Below, one piece after another: positions 1 through 11,331 of a stretch of DNA of 64,000 bases (position 1 is its first letter; every line of letters starts with the position of its first letter). The position numbers and the translations under genes are program-made. The stretch is from Epiperipatus broadwayi (taxonomy: Eukaryota; Onychophora; Udeonychophora; Euonychophora; Peripatidae), in assembly GCA_028023455.1 (NCBI GenBank), contig JAQFVV010012530.1, forward strand, positions 1,304,001 through 1,368,000. The letters run 5' to 3'. The notes beneath the pieces were generated by a model. It was not told the origin of the DNA. It ran no database searches and was given only the letters and a program-made list of their open reading frames with translations.

Positions 1-645
1 AAGTTATGACACTTATCAATTAAATTGTAGTAATTGGATATCTATATATAATGATCAATGATAAATATATATATAACTGATTGAGATATGGACCAGCTGG
101 TGAATACTGGTTCAGTATGAAATGTGCACCTTGGAGATTATACATCTTTTTCACATATCTTTAGTCATATGTTTATGAATACACTCTTCCACAAGGTGTT
201 AAAAGGATAGAAACCACTCTTTACTTTGTATGAGAGTGGTTTAGTGAAAATTACACTGAAAATATTATTCATTAAGTCAATAATATGCAGTCTAATGAAT
301 TACTAATAAAAATTATTAATACAGGGAATTTGGTTGTTTTTATTGCAATGTTCAGAGTTTCTCTCTCTGATTATGAGATATTATTTAGCATTATATATTC
401 TATCATTCTAAATTTGACATATTTGAGAGTTTTAAATAAGTAGAAGTAGCTCTTGTCTGTAAATCTAATTATCAATTGATTTAAATAAATTTGTGTTAAG
501 TATTTCAATTGAATTAAATTGGCTTTTTTATTGCTGTAATTCAAATCAATTTTCTATATAATATCTAGAGCCAATAGAAAGAAACTCATTTTCTTTCAAT
601 AAAAGTTGATTGAATTTACAGCTACTAGGTGGCAGTTCAAATAAT
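1..645. other. AT-rich intron sequence, nothing recognised
   Basis: No coding pattern or known repeat is seen. A short perfect hairpin (aaaccactct, 12 nt loop, agagtggttt) lies at 211-242. The sequence is presumed intronic because the gene continues upstream of the first visible exon. Confidence 0.5.
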
Positions 646-720
646 TTATAACAGGTTTCTCTGGGCCTAGTTGCTGAGAGATTATTGACTCCGTATAAGA
701 AGTCATAGTGCATCACATCA
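646..720 (+). mobile_element. 3' tail fragment of the Jockey/I-like LINE
   Basis: The segment carries the tail shared with the two longer copies at 5757-5832 and 9179-9260: ctgggc, then gctgagag-like sequence, then a gaagccatag...catcacatcacat ending. Only the last 75 bases are present, so this is an extreme 5' truncation, typical of target-primed LINE insertion. Confidence 0.7.
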
Positions 721-779
721 CATATTGTTTGGAGTTTGCATAGAAAATGCTTGGAGTTTGTTACTTACCATGCAGTAAT

Positions 780-2030
780 GATATTAATATTTAAGGAGGG
801 TGACAAACAAGATATTAGAATTATAGATATCACCTTTTATCAGTTCTATACAAAATCTTTACCAAGATAATTACAACTTGTCTCCAGAAAACTTTGAATT
901 CTAACCAATAAAAGATAAAGATGATTTAAAAGTTGTTTAGCATAGTGCATCACTTCCAAGAATTGAGAGATGTTATAGAATGATCAGTTGCCTTTATGTT
1001 TTGGATTTGTAGGTTATGAAAAGGCATTTGATTCTAAAAGCATTTATAGAGTGATTTAAGCATTGGGTCATCAAGAACACCGAGACATCATATTCTGAAG
1101 AATGTTTATCAAAATTTAACAGCAAGGATTATATTACATGGAGATATTAAGATTAACATTTATGATTCTATATCTCTAAATTTTTTACATCAGTTTTACA
1201 AGAAGTATTTTGTGGATTATTATAATGGAAAGCTAAGGGAATAAGAATACATGGAAATTATTTAGGACATCAAGATTTTGAAAGTGATTTGGTTATTTTT
1301 GCAAATAATACTTCAGACCTTCAGGAAATGTAAGAGTAACCAGATGAAAATAATAAATTAGGATTAAAGGCAAATGTTGAAAAGACTAATATTTAATGAA
1401 TTTTCTCAAAAGATGAAAAAAAGATTGATAATGATGACTTAGAAGTTAACAACTACAAATAACCCTGGTCAGATTATTATCACAGATGGAAGCATAATGG
1501 ATGAAATTAATTATAGAATTACTTAATTGGAGTGCTTTTGATAGAAATAACTTAATAATGAAAATAAATATGTCTGTATATTTAAAAAAGCTATTTAACA
1601 GAAGAATAACGGAGAGACTTCTGACCACTCAGCAAAGTCTAGAAGGATATATGAAGGATTAACAAAAGGAATCAAAAGTACTTAGATAAGAGAATGAAGA
1701 AGTATTACTGACATCAATGAAAGAATTAAGACTGAAATGATGCTAGGATGGATAGATTTCTAAAAGAGATGATAATAAATGGACATTAAAAGACATAGAG
1801 CGGATCCTAAGAGATTATGAAAGATTTAGAGACTAATATCAGATGAGAAAAGAACAAGTATTTCTGACATTAATGGAAGAAGTAAGACTGAAATGAAGCT
1901 GGGCTGGACATATTTCTATAAGAAATGTTAATAGAAGGACATTAGAAGACATAGACTGCATTCCAAGAAATTTTGAAAGACTTGAAACTACATAGAAGAT
2001 GAATAAATAAAATAAGAATAACTTTCTGAA
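780..2030 (+). mobile_element. Decayed RTE-like LINE, reverse transcriptase and C-terminal region
   Basis: Conceptual translation, with many frameshifts and stops, shows reverse transcriptase blocks in order. These are an LKEGD...DIRIIDI block, YEKAFDS at 1015-1035 (the catalytic A motif), a FADD-like block decayed to DLVIFAN near 1290, and LGLKANVEKTNI near 1370. The C-terminal tail (GWIDF/GWTYF type, human-readable counterpart WAGHI) appears twice, at about 1735-1830 and 1880-1985, indicating a local duplication. RTE-clade elements encode an endonuclease plus reverse transcriptase; the endonuclease part is not seen here. The element cannot be active. Confidence 0.75.
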
Positions 2031-3211
2031 GCAATGTGAGGAAAGAATTTGGATTTATTAAGCTGAATTAAACTTGGGAGGTCCTTTATTTTGCAGTGAT
2101 GCAATCATGATGGAAGCTGAAGTTAATAGTACTCATTTTATTGCAAAACAAACATTTGCCAAGCCTGCCAAACAAATGGAGTTTATGATGCCCTGAGTGA
2201 TGAAACCCTGATAACCATGATCCTAAGAGGGCGATTCTTACTTTACTCTTCATAACGGCGAAATGTGGAATAGTTTATATAAAGTGATCTTTTCTTTTCA
2301 CTATTATATGGCTAGTAATTATAAGTTTGCTTATGTGTATATACAAACAGACATTACCTCTATAAACAAATAGCTATACTTTAATATACTCCTCTATGGT
2401 ATAGATATGCTTTAAGATTTTTAATCAGTGTTCAACCTAAAACAACTGCTGCTCTCACTATAATACAGGTCCTGAGCTTTAAATTATTTTAAAAAGATGT
2501 TTGATTTTAAATGTTTATTTAGATATAATTTAGCTGTAGCCACCATTTATTATCTTTAAAAGAACACACTCCTTTTGTATTTCCCACAATTCTTGATACA
2601 GTAGTTTTGATTGCCTAGCAATGTTCTTCAAATCTCACAATAAATCTCCATTTAAATTTGAAAGAAAATTCATTATGAAATCTGAAGTAAGACTGTCAGG
2701 CAGTCGATATTGCCTTATGAAAAGTGCATTAAGAGGAGTGCTTGTTTTTAAAGAATTAATGTAAGCATTGCAACAAGAATGTAAGATGTTTTGAACATTT
2801 TGGAGTATTACTTATTATATAAATGGTACAGACGTGTAAGTGAAATAGTTTTGTCTTTTCAGATTTTCCTTCACATTGAAATAATGAAGGAAAAGGCATT
2901 AATTTTTCAGTTTGTAAACTTTTAATTAATGAAGTTTTTGCAGTTTTCTTTCTTGTTTTAGGTTTTAAATAGTAATATCTAGATATCTATTTACTGACCA
3001 ATAATTAGATAGACAAGTGATTTAAGTTATACTCCTACTTAAAACATAAGCTATGCATGTGTAATAACCACTATGACTCTTACACATATGCTGTGATGCT
3101 CTTCCACCAATGGGCTATTATATGGAGGTAAACCTACATATATTTTACATGTTTTTTTAGTATATATATTTTTTAATAATAATAACAAATTATCTAATTC
3201 TCCAGCTCTTA
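2031..3211. other. Intron sequence, nothing recognised
   Basis: AT-rich throughout. A less AT-rich patch at about 2150-2270 has no readable frame. No splice-bounded exon matching ODF2 was found. Confidence 0.5.
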
Positions 3212-3836
3212 TATTACTGCCATCTATTTTGTCAGCTTGAATCAGTGGTTACCAGATACTTAATTGCATTTAAATCTTCATTCCCAGACAGACCTCTGGT
3301 GTAGACCTTATCAATAAGGCATGGGATTTAAAATGGGGAAACTACACAGTTTCAAGAATTCAGTAACTATCTTTATCTCCATTTATTATTCAAGTTAAAA
3401 ATCTAGAATTTAAATTAGACAAGGTTTTGAATCCATGATTACAGTAAATATAGTAAGATAGATTTCTGTTTTTGTTTATTTATTGGATGAACTGAAGAAT
3501 TAAATGATTTGTTATTGTTATTAACATTCATCACCAAGGAAGACAGTTTATAAAGTACTAAAGATACTAAAATATATAGATTTTGGAAGGAATTTATATC
3601 TGTAATTGTTCAAATGGATTGATTTGAGTTCAAAACCTTAAACTGATGTGAATTTCTAGCTTGAGTAATAAAATAAAATTAAAGTTAATTGTTGGATGCA
3701 TGACTGCATCACATATGGCTTGAAATCCATGATTTATCAATAAAGGTAAAAGTCAGAAAGCAGTCTGAGTATGGACATTTAAATACAGTAGAATCTGGAT
3801 ATTATTGATTGCTCGAGCTTACAATAGATGGCAGTA
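3212..3836. repeat. Foldback element with tgccatctat termini
   Basis: The left end (ttactgccatctattttg) is the diverged reverse complement of the right end (acaatagatggcagtaa). Complementarity extends inward about 110-120 bases on each side, 3212-3330 against 3725-3836, with unrelated sequence between. No coding sequence is present. The terminal motif is shared with other foldbacks in this window, so it is probably a non-autonomous DNA transposon family. Confidence 0.7.
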
Positions 3837-4595
3837 AAGTAGGGAGGTACTACTTTATCTTTTTTTAAAATTAGTTTCATTTTTTTTTTTTTTTGAAATT
3901 TTAAATTATCCAATATTTTCTCTTATTTCCTGTCTGTATATTATATTATTTATGGCAATTTGAAAGGGATTTCATTAGGAAGAAATTCATCTGTTATTTT
4001 TTTAGCCAACATTCTTCAAAATATATTCATGAAATCTTTAAAAGATGTTGTTTTTACTATTGTTCTTCATAATCATTTAATTGTATGTATGTGACGAGTC
4101 AGAAGTGCCACTGAAGATAAATAATTGAATGTGTTGTCATGTAGAAAGACGTTTAAGCATTTGGAAATGTCGTTGACATGCAATCTGTGGATCTTTAACT
4201 GTCAAATCTGTCATTCTAATATTGCATTGAACCAAGGTAATATAGTATCAGTGAAGTTAAACTCAAAAATATAAATTCTAATTTTTAACATGGAAAATGT
4301 CTTCTTATTGTTTTTTTTTATACATATATTCAAATTTTGGACTAAATTCATTAATGATTAGGGTGTGAGAATCAGATATTTATAAAAATGTTTGACAAAT
4401 ATATTGTTGTTGTTTTTTTTTCAAAAATAAAAAGATGCTAGCATTACAAAATAATTGAATAATTAGTTTCTTAAAAGGTTATATTATATTCAAATATCCA
4501 GAAGTGAAGATGAAGCTTCAATCAAGAAACCTTTAATTCTCAGATCTATCAATTCACCACTGAGCTCAACCCTATAAGATACTGAGTTTTTATAT
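3837..4595. other. AT-rich intron sequence, nothing recognised
   Basis: Contains a T homopolymer near 3880 and scattered AT-rich simple sequence. No gene or repeat with clear borders was seen. Confidence 0.5.
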
Positions 4596-5905
4596 CCTTA
4601 AAACAGTGACAAACTCTTCATACTATAGTGCCATCCTGTGCAAGCCACAGTAACCAAGGTTTATGTATAAAATACCTATCTAGTGCTTATTTATCCAATA
4701 TCCCTGGACTAGTTTCTAGCTTGTTACTTTCATCAATGAGGAACATTGGATCTGAAAGCACTGCACCTAGATCTTAGGATCTAATGTAACACTCCAGCAG
4801 CCACATTTAATCTTTTTAGTTAAATATAAAGATATGAGTTCAGATCTTTAATCTTTTTGTTAAATATAAAGATATGAGTTCAGATTTTTATCACTATACA
4901 AGGAAATGATTTTGGATTAAAAACATCTATTTTCCTTTTGAGCTTATAACTTTATAGTTAATTAAAAGGGTAAAAGATGGCTGCTGGAGGATTGCATTAG
5001 ATTCTAAGATCTAGGTGCAATGCTCTCAGATTCAAGGCTTCTCACTGATGAAAGCCACAAGCTAGAAACTAGTTTGCGGATGTAAGATGAGTAGGCATTA
5101 GATAAGGATTTATGCATAAACTTTCTTGCATCTGTTGATTACTGTGACTTGCACTGTGTGGCAGTACTATATAGAGAGTTTGTCAAGATGAGTGAAAAAG
5201 ATAGTAGGGTATGTAGAAAGTTTTGATAAAGTCTGTCAGTATACTTGTACAAAAGGTGGGATGATTGTGTTAGGGGAATTGTTAAGTGTTATAGGCACAA
5301 AGAATGGGATGATGATTTAATAAAAAATAGGAAGAGATGAACTAGTTTTGAGAATAAAAAGAGTAAATATATATAAAAATAAACAGAATATTGGCAAGTA
5401 GTTTACTGTTTAAATTTGAACAGGATTGTTAGCAACAAGGGAATATACTCATAAATGGATTGGTGATTTAGTCTGTAAGTTATGTAAGGAAGGCATGGAA
5501 AATATTAGGTATCTGCTAATTGAATGTAAAAGTTTACAAGCAGAAACAGTATAAATAATATTGTAGAATAAATATAAAAGTGATTATACAGAAAGTGTAT
5601 TTTGGATTTTTATGTTGGGTTTGGAAAAAAGTAAGGGGGTCTAGATATAAATGCAATGGAATGGACAAAGATGATGTTGTGGAAATGGGATATAGCAGAA
5701 TAGAGAAGAATGTGGGGAAAAGTTAGGGCAGGGAATGGAAAGGAAAGGTAAGGTGGCTAATAAGTTTTTCTGGGCATAGTATCTGAGAGATTCCTGGCTT
5801 CGATAAAAGAGAAGCCATAGAGCATCACATTGCACTGTTTTAACAGCTTATAATAAGCATAGGAAATGGTGATCATGTGATTTTTAGATCCTTTTCACTT
5901 GATGA
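4596..5905. repeat. Foldback family A copy, interrupted by a LINE
   Basis: Arms of about 210 bases (4606-4811 and 4975-5187) are inverted copies, with ends tgacaaactct / agagtttgtca. Internal landmarks are shared with copies at 30.7, 36.5 and 56.7 kb: ctagatct(t)ag, caagctagaaactag and cactagata-type sequence. The right side continues after the nested LINE as actgttttaacag...gtgatcatgtga at 5833-5880, which matches the corresponding region of the other copies. That shows the LINE came later. A 42 bp direct duplication (ttaaatataaagatatgag core) lies at 4803-4885. Confidence 0.75.
5183..5832 (+). mobile_element. 5'-truncated Jockey/I-like LINE nested in a foldback element
   Basis: This is a copy of the last ~650 bases of the LINE at 7860-9260. 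It reads LYKRWDDCV-like sequence near 5240, a cysteine knuckle near 5480-5525 (VCKLCKEGMENIRYLLIEC, with the expected His replaced by Tyr), and the shared catcacat 3' tail. Frameshifts and stops are present, so it is dead. The 5' truncation and position inside a foldback point to ordinary LINE retrotransposition into an older element. Confidence 0.8.
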
Positions 5906-5987
5906 GAATTATTGAGAAATTAAATGATCAATTACAGTATTTTGTAATAAATCATGTCAAATCTGTAATCTGTTTATTTTCCTGTAG

Positions 5988-6194
5988 GGATCTCACATGT
6001 CTCCTGAAGAGTTCACACTTCTTCTTCAGCAGCAGAAAAAGTTATTGTCCAGGCTAGCTGACTTTGAAGCTGGAAGTCAGGTTCTTCTTCAACTTCTCCA
6101 GAAACAGCAAGGTAATGAAGTGGCTTCTCAGAAGTTATATGACAAACAGAATATTTTGAGGGCAAGGGTACAGGAATTGGAGGAACTCAATAAG
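5988..6194 (+). CDS. ODF2: ODF2-like exon 1 of those visible (69 codons)
   Basis: The exon is bounded by a ...tttcctgtag acceptor and an aag/gtaaac donor, and it is in phase 0 at both ends. It begins Gly-Ser-His-Met; the Met at 5997 is probably internal rather than a translation start, because the open frame and the homologous region of ODF2 both continue upstream. The motif LADFEAGSQVLLQLLQ parallels human LSTFEETNRTLRDLLR, preceded in both by a run of Gln/Lys/Leu residues. The stretch is predicted coiled coil with no membrane segment. The missing N-terminal exons must lie before the window or in sequence too diverged to see in the first 6 kb. Confidence 0.9.
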
Positions 6195-7859
6195 GTAAAC
6201 ATTTCATTCTTACATTCTTTATACTGACATCTCAAAAATTTTTTTTTTAATTTCTGTATTTTCTGTTTGTCTTATTTTAAGTGACCTTATTGTATTTTAT
6301 GAAAAGAACCTGCCCATTGATTTATATTCTTGAAATATAGATTTTTATTTTATCTAAATAATCTTTTTTAAGGAATATTTTCATTAATATATATATATAT
6401 TATAATGGCAACCCTGGGCAACATAAGCAAAAGCAGCAAAATGTAAAGTAAAATAATATGAGATTAGTAGTTGATTAACTAAAGCTCATTCATCATACAA
6501 ATATCCATTTGCTTTAGCTACCGTACAGTCCAAACATTACACATTGGAAAGCATGTTCTCAGAGATATAGGGTTCTTTTGCAGTCATTTGTGGCATTAAT
6601 TATAAATATTTTATCAGCAAGTATTATGTATAAGATAAAAGTAGTATATCGGTATGCTAGATTAATTTATGAAATAGTAAAGGATTTCATTCTATACTTG
6701 CTTTAATGAATGCATAAAATAACAATAAGTTTGTAAATAAGGAAACAATTTATTAATGGAAAAATAAAATAAATCAATAAATAGATAATAAAATAAATCA
6801 CTAGAATCTTCTTTGGGAGATTTTCTTTCTTGAGTACTTTTCAAGTCAGAAATTATAATAAACGTTCAATTGCTTTATCTCTTTCTAACTATATGTGATG
6901 ACTTCTCATATAAAAAAAGGATTGTTACTGTTTATTTCTAGATTGCTTTTCTGAAATAGCTTAGATTTATTTTTTGATTAAAAATTATGATACAGTTTGT
7001 GCTATAAATAATTAAATTCAAATATTATATTCTTGTAGTTCCTTCATGAATAAAAAAATCATGTCATATTTGACAAGTTCCAAAAGTAGTTTTCATTCTT
7101 TTATTTCCAATATTCTTTTCATTTATTTTTCCTGAGTATTCACAAAAGAAAAAATAATATCAAAGCATTAAAGGTTCTGGCTTTAGAATATCTTATCGCT
7201 CTCTTTTTTTTCTTTCTTAAATATTTTTCTTCCTTTCAGTATCATTACGTAAAACCTCAAAAGCAAATTACACAAGCCATTGGTATCATTATTTCTTTTT
7301 TGGCAATTCATTTTCAGAGTTCCATTTACCAATACCAATTTTTTAATTAGTTGATAAGGAGAATAGATTGTGCAGTTGCACTAGATTAAGAACCAATGAG
7401 CTATTTACTTTAAAATAGCATTTCATCTTACATACAAGCCTTAGTACAAAGAATATCTTTATCATTTTAAGTAAATTAAAAAATATATAATTATAAATTT
7501 TCACTTTTTGTGTATTTTTTCTTTTTACTTCATAGATAATTTATTTTACTGTTTTTTTTTTTCTACTTCAAAAAGAGAGGTGAGAGAGAGAGAGAAAAAA
7601 AAAATCTTATTTTAATATTTTTTAATTTTATTTACATAACAATGCTTTTGTTGTATTTATAAATCTTTTTAGGAGCTGAGTATGGAATGCTTTGGTACTA
7701 TAGAATGCTATGCCGATTAAATCTATAATGAATTTAAAATATCTTATTTTTAACAAAGGGGAAAAACTAAATGAATATATCATGTTTTCCAAAAATATAA
7801 TTATGTAATTTTGACATTGCCAATTTAACTGTTACAATATATATATTATAACGGTCGGG
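6195..7859. other. AT-rich intron sequence, nothing recognised
   Basis: Very AT-rich with homopolymer runs and a short GA run near 7580. No homology, long inverted repeat or exon candidate in ODF2 phase was seen. Confidence 0.5.
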
Positions 7860-9260
7860 GAGTTAATGGAGTCTTAACATATCTGCACTATGAGGGCGCC
7901 ACTAGGCTACTTAGAAACCTATTTTACGGATGATATATTTTTGTGTGCAGAAAAAAGAGAAGATATGGAAGTTATGTTGAGGACATGTGCAAGGGTGGGC
8001 AAAGAGATGGGGATTAAATTTAGTGAAGAAAAATCAAATATAATGATGGTTAATACTGGGGAAAGAGAAGATGTAGAATTTTTATTGGGAGATATTAAGT
8101 TAAGTGTGGTGAATAGATGTAGTTATTTGGGAATTATTTTAAATAATCAGAAAAATTATTTGGATGAATGGGAGAAAAAATTGATAAATGAAGCAAAGAA
8201 AAGAAAGGGATTGATAAAGAAATTAACAGTATTTTCATATAATAAATATGATGTAGCTAGAATTATATGGAAAGGAGTTGCAGTAGCAGGGTTAACATAT
8301 GGTAATGATGCATTATATGTTAGTAAAAAGATATTAGATTACTTAGAAAAAGCTCAAAGGGAAGTAGGAAGACATGCATTGGATGCAGAAGTATGGACAG
8401 CAAGGGAGGCAATTCAAGGAGAAATGGGATGGTCAAGTTTTCATATGAGAGATGCAAAAAGTAAAATGAAAATGTTTGGTAGATTGCAGTTTATGGAGAA
8501 TAAAAGAATAGCTAAAATAGTATTTAATTGGGTTATGAGTAAAGGGCAGGTAACAAGATGGGTGAGAAAGGTAATGCGGTATGCAAAAGATTTGGATAAA
8601 GAATTTATATCAGTATATTTGTACAAAAGATGGGATGATTGTGTTAAGAGGATTATTGAGTGTTATAGTAGTAAGGAATGGGATAAAAGAATAAATTTAT
8701 TAATAAAGACTAGGGAGTTAGAGAGATGGAGAAATAGTATGGAGAGTAAAAAGAGTTTAAATATATATAGAGAAATAAACAGAATATTAGGTGTGAGTTA
8801 ATATATGATAATAGTAAGGAAAGTAGTTTATTGTTTAAGGCTTGAACGGGATCTTTAGCTACAAAAGAATATACATGTAAATGGAAAAATATGGGTGATT
8901 TATTTTGTAAATTATGTAAGGAAGGAATTGAAAATATTAGGCATTTGTTAATTGAATGTAAATGTTTGAAAACAGAAAGGGTACATATAATGAAATTGTG
9001 GTAAAATAAATATGAAAAGAGTGATTATACAGAAAGTGAATTATTGGTTTTTATGCTGGGTTTGGGAAAAGATAAGGGGGATTTAGATATAAAGATTATA
9101 GAGTTGACAAAGATTATGTTGTGGAAATGGGATAGAGCAGATTATGGGTAAATTTAGAGTGGGGAATGTAAAATAAAGTGGCTAACAGGTTTATCTGGGC
9201 ATAATTGCTGAGATATTCTTGACTTCGTTTAAGGAGAAGCCATAATACATCACATCACAT
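7860..9260 (+). mobile_element. 5'-truncated Jockey/I-like LINE, C-terminal half of reverse transcriptase polyprotein
   Basis: A frame open for 303 codons (7890-8801) starts inside the reverse transcriptase. FTDDIFLCAEK at 7923 corresponds to the catalytic Y/FADD motif (Ala replaced by Thr), followed by GIKFSEEKSNIMMV and SYLGIIL blocks and then the thumb/connection region. After a frameshift near 8795 the frame resumes with LFKA*TGSLATKEYT and a CCHC knuckle (CKLCKEGIENIRHLLIEC, 8906-8959). The copy ends in the tail shared with the other two copies. The apparent start Met at 7890 is fortuitous. The long open frame suggests a fairly recent insertion compared with the RTE-like copy at 780. Confidence 0.85.
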
Positions 9261-11331
9261 CTAGAAAATTTATATAGTAGGCAGATACATAAGTTTAAAA
9301 AAAAATAAATTTTATTTTATTTTATATATTTTGATTCTGACCATTAGCCCATTGTCACTAGCTCAGCAGAGTAGCAGAGATTTATATTTTATAATAAATT
9401 CTTATCTAAGAATATTTTTTTTTAAAAAAAAAAAGCCACTGCCAATAATTAACACACAAACATTTATTTACGCACATATATATATAAAATTTAGCATTAT
9501 TATTTTAGTATGTTTACTTTAGCATTTAACTACATTTTTAACTTTTATTTTGAAGTTCGCACAGATGGATTTATAAAAGTTTGTTTTATAATGTTGAGCA
9601 CAGATCGGTTACATAGATTACACGGTTAAAAACATTTCAAAATAAACATAAACGATCAAAATATAAAGTCATTGATGGAATTGCAGAGGGAAATTTATAA
9701 GAAACCCAATGGCATTCATCATAAGATGCTGCATTGACACCAATAACTTAAAAGACATCCGAATAAATACATTTTAGATACTCACCGTAAGGTATCATTA
9801 TTTACCGAATGTCTATATATTTTGATCAAATATGAAAACCAAAAACATAATTAACCGATAACGAATCTATGCAAGCGTCTATACCCAACTTAAATTTAAT
9901 GCATTTAGAGTGTCAAGTATGAATAGACTACATAGATTGCATTTGAAAAGAAAATATTTTATCCCTTATTTAACCTTAGGCCAAAAGTTCACAGCTAAAC
10001 CAACGTCAATCCATCTGATATATCGATGTATTCAATGTAATACGAATATGACAGCACAAATATAGGTTAAGAGAAGAAATTGACTCTCGTCCAGATAGGA
10101 ATACTACATCTATCTGACGAGAAAGGCAATAAAAAAAAAAAACTCCATAGGAAGGGACTGCGGTCTCCGTCTTATTATGCCTTCCATAGGCAAAAGGAGG
10201 TGTGCGGCATATACTAGCGATTCTGCCCACAACGAACCTCATACTACATCTACTAATTACACCAATATATCCAATCCATTGACCCAATATAACTACGAAA
10301 CGAATAACCTAAGATTACCCTCCCCTAATAAAACTTCACAAATCTATATAGCCATTCACGCCCGACTTAAATTTAACATTTATATAATTTAGTTTAACGA
10401 AAAACAGAAATCATAAAAACTTAAAGAACAAACAAAAAAATAAATAAATGGAAATGATTTTACAAAAGAAATACATCAAATAAAATTATAACTAATTTAG
10501 TCAGATAGGAAATTCTTCTATTTAAAATATTGAAAAGTTTAGCATTTAGAGTTCTTTTTGTTTAGAAATGTTCATTAATTATATATTTCTTACTGTTTTG
10601 AAAAATGTCCGTAGTCTCTGATTTCTTGTAATGGAAGGTGTTAATTCCCACAAGTCATAAGGATATTGGTGTGCAGTTAACCGTTGGTCCTTTATGGTTG
10701 ATGGTATTCTTCCAGGCCTTGATGTCCTGTGGTCCGCAATATCAGAAAACGATGTTTCATTTTTTTGAACAACTGAAGGAATTGAAAGTGCATCTTTCAA
10801 TCCCTTCTCCTCCAACCCTCTCCGACTTAATACATATCCGTCCTCTCTTAATAATAATTAATTTTTTTATTTCCAAACCTTTTATATTAATTTTGCAGAT
10901 TAACTCAACATTACATCATGATGATGAAAACCCTTTCATTGAGGTCTGATTCCTAAGGGATTTCTTTTTATTTGCTATTAGTTTCTCTTGTTTTCCTATC
11001 TGACCATTGCTTATACATTTAAATGCCCAAAGGCTAGTTCACTTGGACTAATTAAAATAATCATTTCCATTTTTCAATAACATTAATTAATTTTTTCATT
11101 TTTAAATCTTTTGAGTCTTTTTCTTGAAAATTTAGTTTTAAAACTTTTTATTTTTTTTAATAAAGTTTCTTTTTTTAATTTCTCATCTGTGCGATTTTAT
11201 ATATATTAGAGTTTAGATGATTTTTTAATTTTCAATTTTTAATTCTTAAAAAAGTTTTTATTTGTGAACTTTTATTTTTTCATGTTTAATAATAAAAAAA
11301 ATAATGTAACGGTGTATGTGCCCATTACAAT
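9261..11331. other. Intron sequence of mixed composition, unassigned
   Basis: From about 9550 to 10400 the sequence is less AT-rich than its surroundings and may be an unrecognised mobile element. Around 10086-10125 a stem forms between ctcgtccagatag and ctatctgacgag. Short open frames on both strands (10006-10287 and 10579-10949) resemble no family I know. At 9420 a T run meets an A run, giving a small palindrome. Confidence 0.4.

Noticed and set aside
5997-6227. Start of a short gene at the Met at 5997
   Set aside because: The frame is open upstream to a good acceptor at 5987, the donor at 6195 truncates it, and the homologous ODF2 segment is internal.
10006-10287. 93-codon minus-strand frame with several Cys and Arg residues
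   Set aside because: No family resemblance, a homopolymer-encoded Phe run in the middle, and no upstream or downstream exon signal.
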